A stretch of DNA of 49,658 nt. Source: CAYSPG01 sp964432885. Its GTDB lineage: Bacteria > Bacteroidota > Bacteroidia > AKYH767-A > OLB10. This document shows, in pieces, positions 49,207 to 49,658 of this stretch (its first letter is position 1; each line of letters starts with the position of its first letter). The notes below the pieces were generated by a model that did no database searches, had not been told where the DNA came from, and was given only the letters and a program-made list of their open reading frames with translations. The stretch covers positions 1 to 49,658 of the forward strand of contig CAYSPG010000027.1 in NCBI GenBank assembly GCA_964432885.1, in the 5' to 3' direction. The position numbers and the translations under genes are program-made.

Positions 49207-49282
49207 ATTAGCGAAAACGAATAAAAAAACGAATGTACGAATACCGCCATTCGTACATTCGTAACAATTCGTTTTCGCTAAT
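49207..49282. repeat. Two-tier perfect inverted repeat with ACGAAT words
   Basis: The outer arms ATTAGCGAAAACGAAT (49207-49222) and ATTCGTTTTCGCTAAT (49267-49282) are perfectly complementary over 16 bp. The inner arms CGAATGTACGAAT (49230-49242) and ATTCGTACATTCG (49249-49261) are perfect over 13 bp, with a six-base loop. It lies two bases from the end of the carboxypeptidase-regulatory-domain gene. Confidence 0.8.
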
Positions 49283-49284
49283 AC

Positions 49285-49658
49285 TTACACCGCATCCATC
49301 ACCACATCTACCGTAGTAACTTCACCATCCAGCACAGTTACGTTAGTAGTTTTTTCCTGCAAAGTATCTTTATGAAAAACCACGGTGTAGGTGCCGGCCG
49401 GCAGTCCGCCAATGGCGTAATTTCCTGTAGCATTGGTAAGTACGTTTATGCCAAGTGCTTCAATAGAAACCGTAACGCCCTCTTCGGCAGCGCCACCGGC
49501 ACTGTTGGTAATACGGCCTTGTATGGATACGGCTTCGGCAGCTTCTTCACCCGGGGGCAGCAGGTAGCGCTGGTATTTGGCAAAGTTGTCTTTATAAATG
49601 CGTTTGCCGGCATTGCAAATTGTTTTTTCAATGGCCCATGCGGCATTCATAAGCGATA
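49285..49658 (-). CDS. Partial protein with C-terminal carboxypeptidase regulatory-like domain
   Basis: The frame is open to the right edge, so the gene very likely continues beyond the window; the in-frame ATG at 49648-49650 need not be the start. The visible 124 codons hold a helical stretch (NAAWAIEKTICNAGKRIYKDNFAKY), an acidic Glu/Ala linker (PPGEEAAEAVS), and an Ig-like carboxypeptidase regulatory domain. Its pattern is IQGRITNSAGGAAEEGVTVS, TNATGNYAIGGLPAGTYTVVF and a final VTTVDVVMDAV. Such domains often end Bacteroidetes envelope proteins. No sorting domain is present. Function unknown. Confidence 0.7.
   Translation of the reverse strand, partial: SLMNAAWAIEKTICNAGKRIYKDNFAKYQRYLLPPGEEAAEAVSIQGRITNSAGGAAEEGVTVSIEALGINVLTNATGNYAIGGLPAGTYTVVFHKDTLQEKTTNVTVLDGEVTTVDVVMDAV

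Overview
The window is a 49.7 kb piece of a Bacteroidota (Bacteroidetes) chromosome, probably a free-living member of the Chitinophagales/Sphingobacteriales side of the phylum. The evidence is: several secreted proteins ending in type IX secretion (T9SS, Por) C-terminal sorting domains; promoter -7 boxes of the Bacteroidetes form TAnnTTTG in front of many genes; almost no Shine-Dalgarno sequences; AT-rich spacers; a SprB-like/LRR adhesin; and LPS core genes (kdsB, gmhA). It looks like ordinary chromosome. I saw no phage, conjugative element, transposase, CRISPR array or rRNA.

Layout. 1-5.6 kb: partial membrane gene, exported protein plus kdsB, an HU-like/SPOR envelope protein, a pterin carbinolamine dehydratase, tRNA-Gln, gltX and a DUF3109 protein. 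5.7-10.7 kb: a two-gene ABC exporter, a T9SS cargo protein and an AAA/DUF4143 ATPase with an operator-like palindrome. 10.9-14.5 kb: a zinc metallopeptidase, tryptophan 2,3-dioxygenase, a LigB-type dioxygenase and a YceI protein. 14.5-21 kb, minus strand: OmpA-type outer membrane protein, O-antigen-ligase-like protein, S41 protease, yidD and rnpA. 21-29.3 kb: T9SS propeller protein, MazEF-like module, helical protein, 995-residue LRR/SprB/dockerin-like surface protein and HigBA. 29.3-43.3 kb: MFS transporter, lnt, membrane patatin, gmhA, a hybrid histidine kinase phosphorelay protein, and an APC permease/PIG-L deacetylase operon. 43.4-49.7 kb: HEPN-MNT module, a second propeller protein, a GEVED-domain T9SS protein, a decayed LuxR-type gene abutting a decayed third propeller gene, and a partial carboxypeptidase-regulatory-domain protein.

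Functional threads are envelope biogenesis (kdsB, gmhA, lnt, yidD, SPOR and OmpA proteins, the O-antigen-ligase-like protein), T9SS-exported surface proteins, aromatic amino acid turnover, and three small toxin-antitoxin-type modules within 22 kb.

The most unusual content lies in repeats and leaders. (1) Two genes, the HU-SPOR gene and tryptophan dioxygenase, share a stem-loop leader with identical geometry and compensatory base differences. (2) A ~75 bp palindromic element occurs three times, each time beside a toxin-antitoxin module, and two copies bracket the HEPN-MNT pair. (3) GC-rich palindromic elements occur between genes and also in frame inside three coding sequences, resembling in principle the Rickettsia palindromic elements. 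(4) Inverted repeats with ACGAAT-type edges lie between genes, and copies start at the stop codons of both ABC transporter genes. All family names come from motif recognition by eye; no database search was possible.
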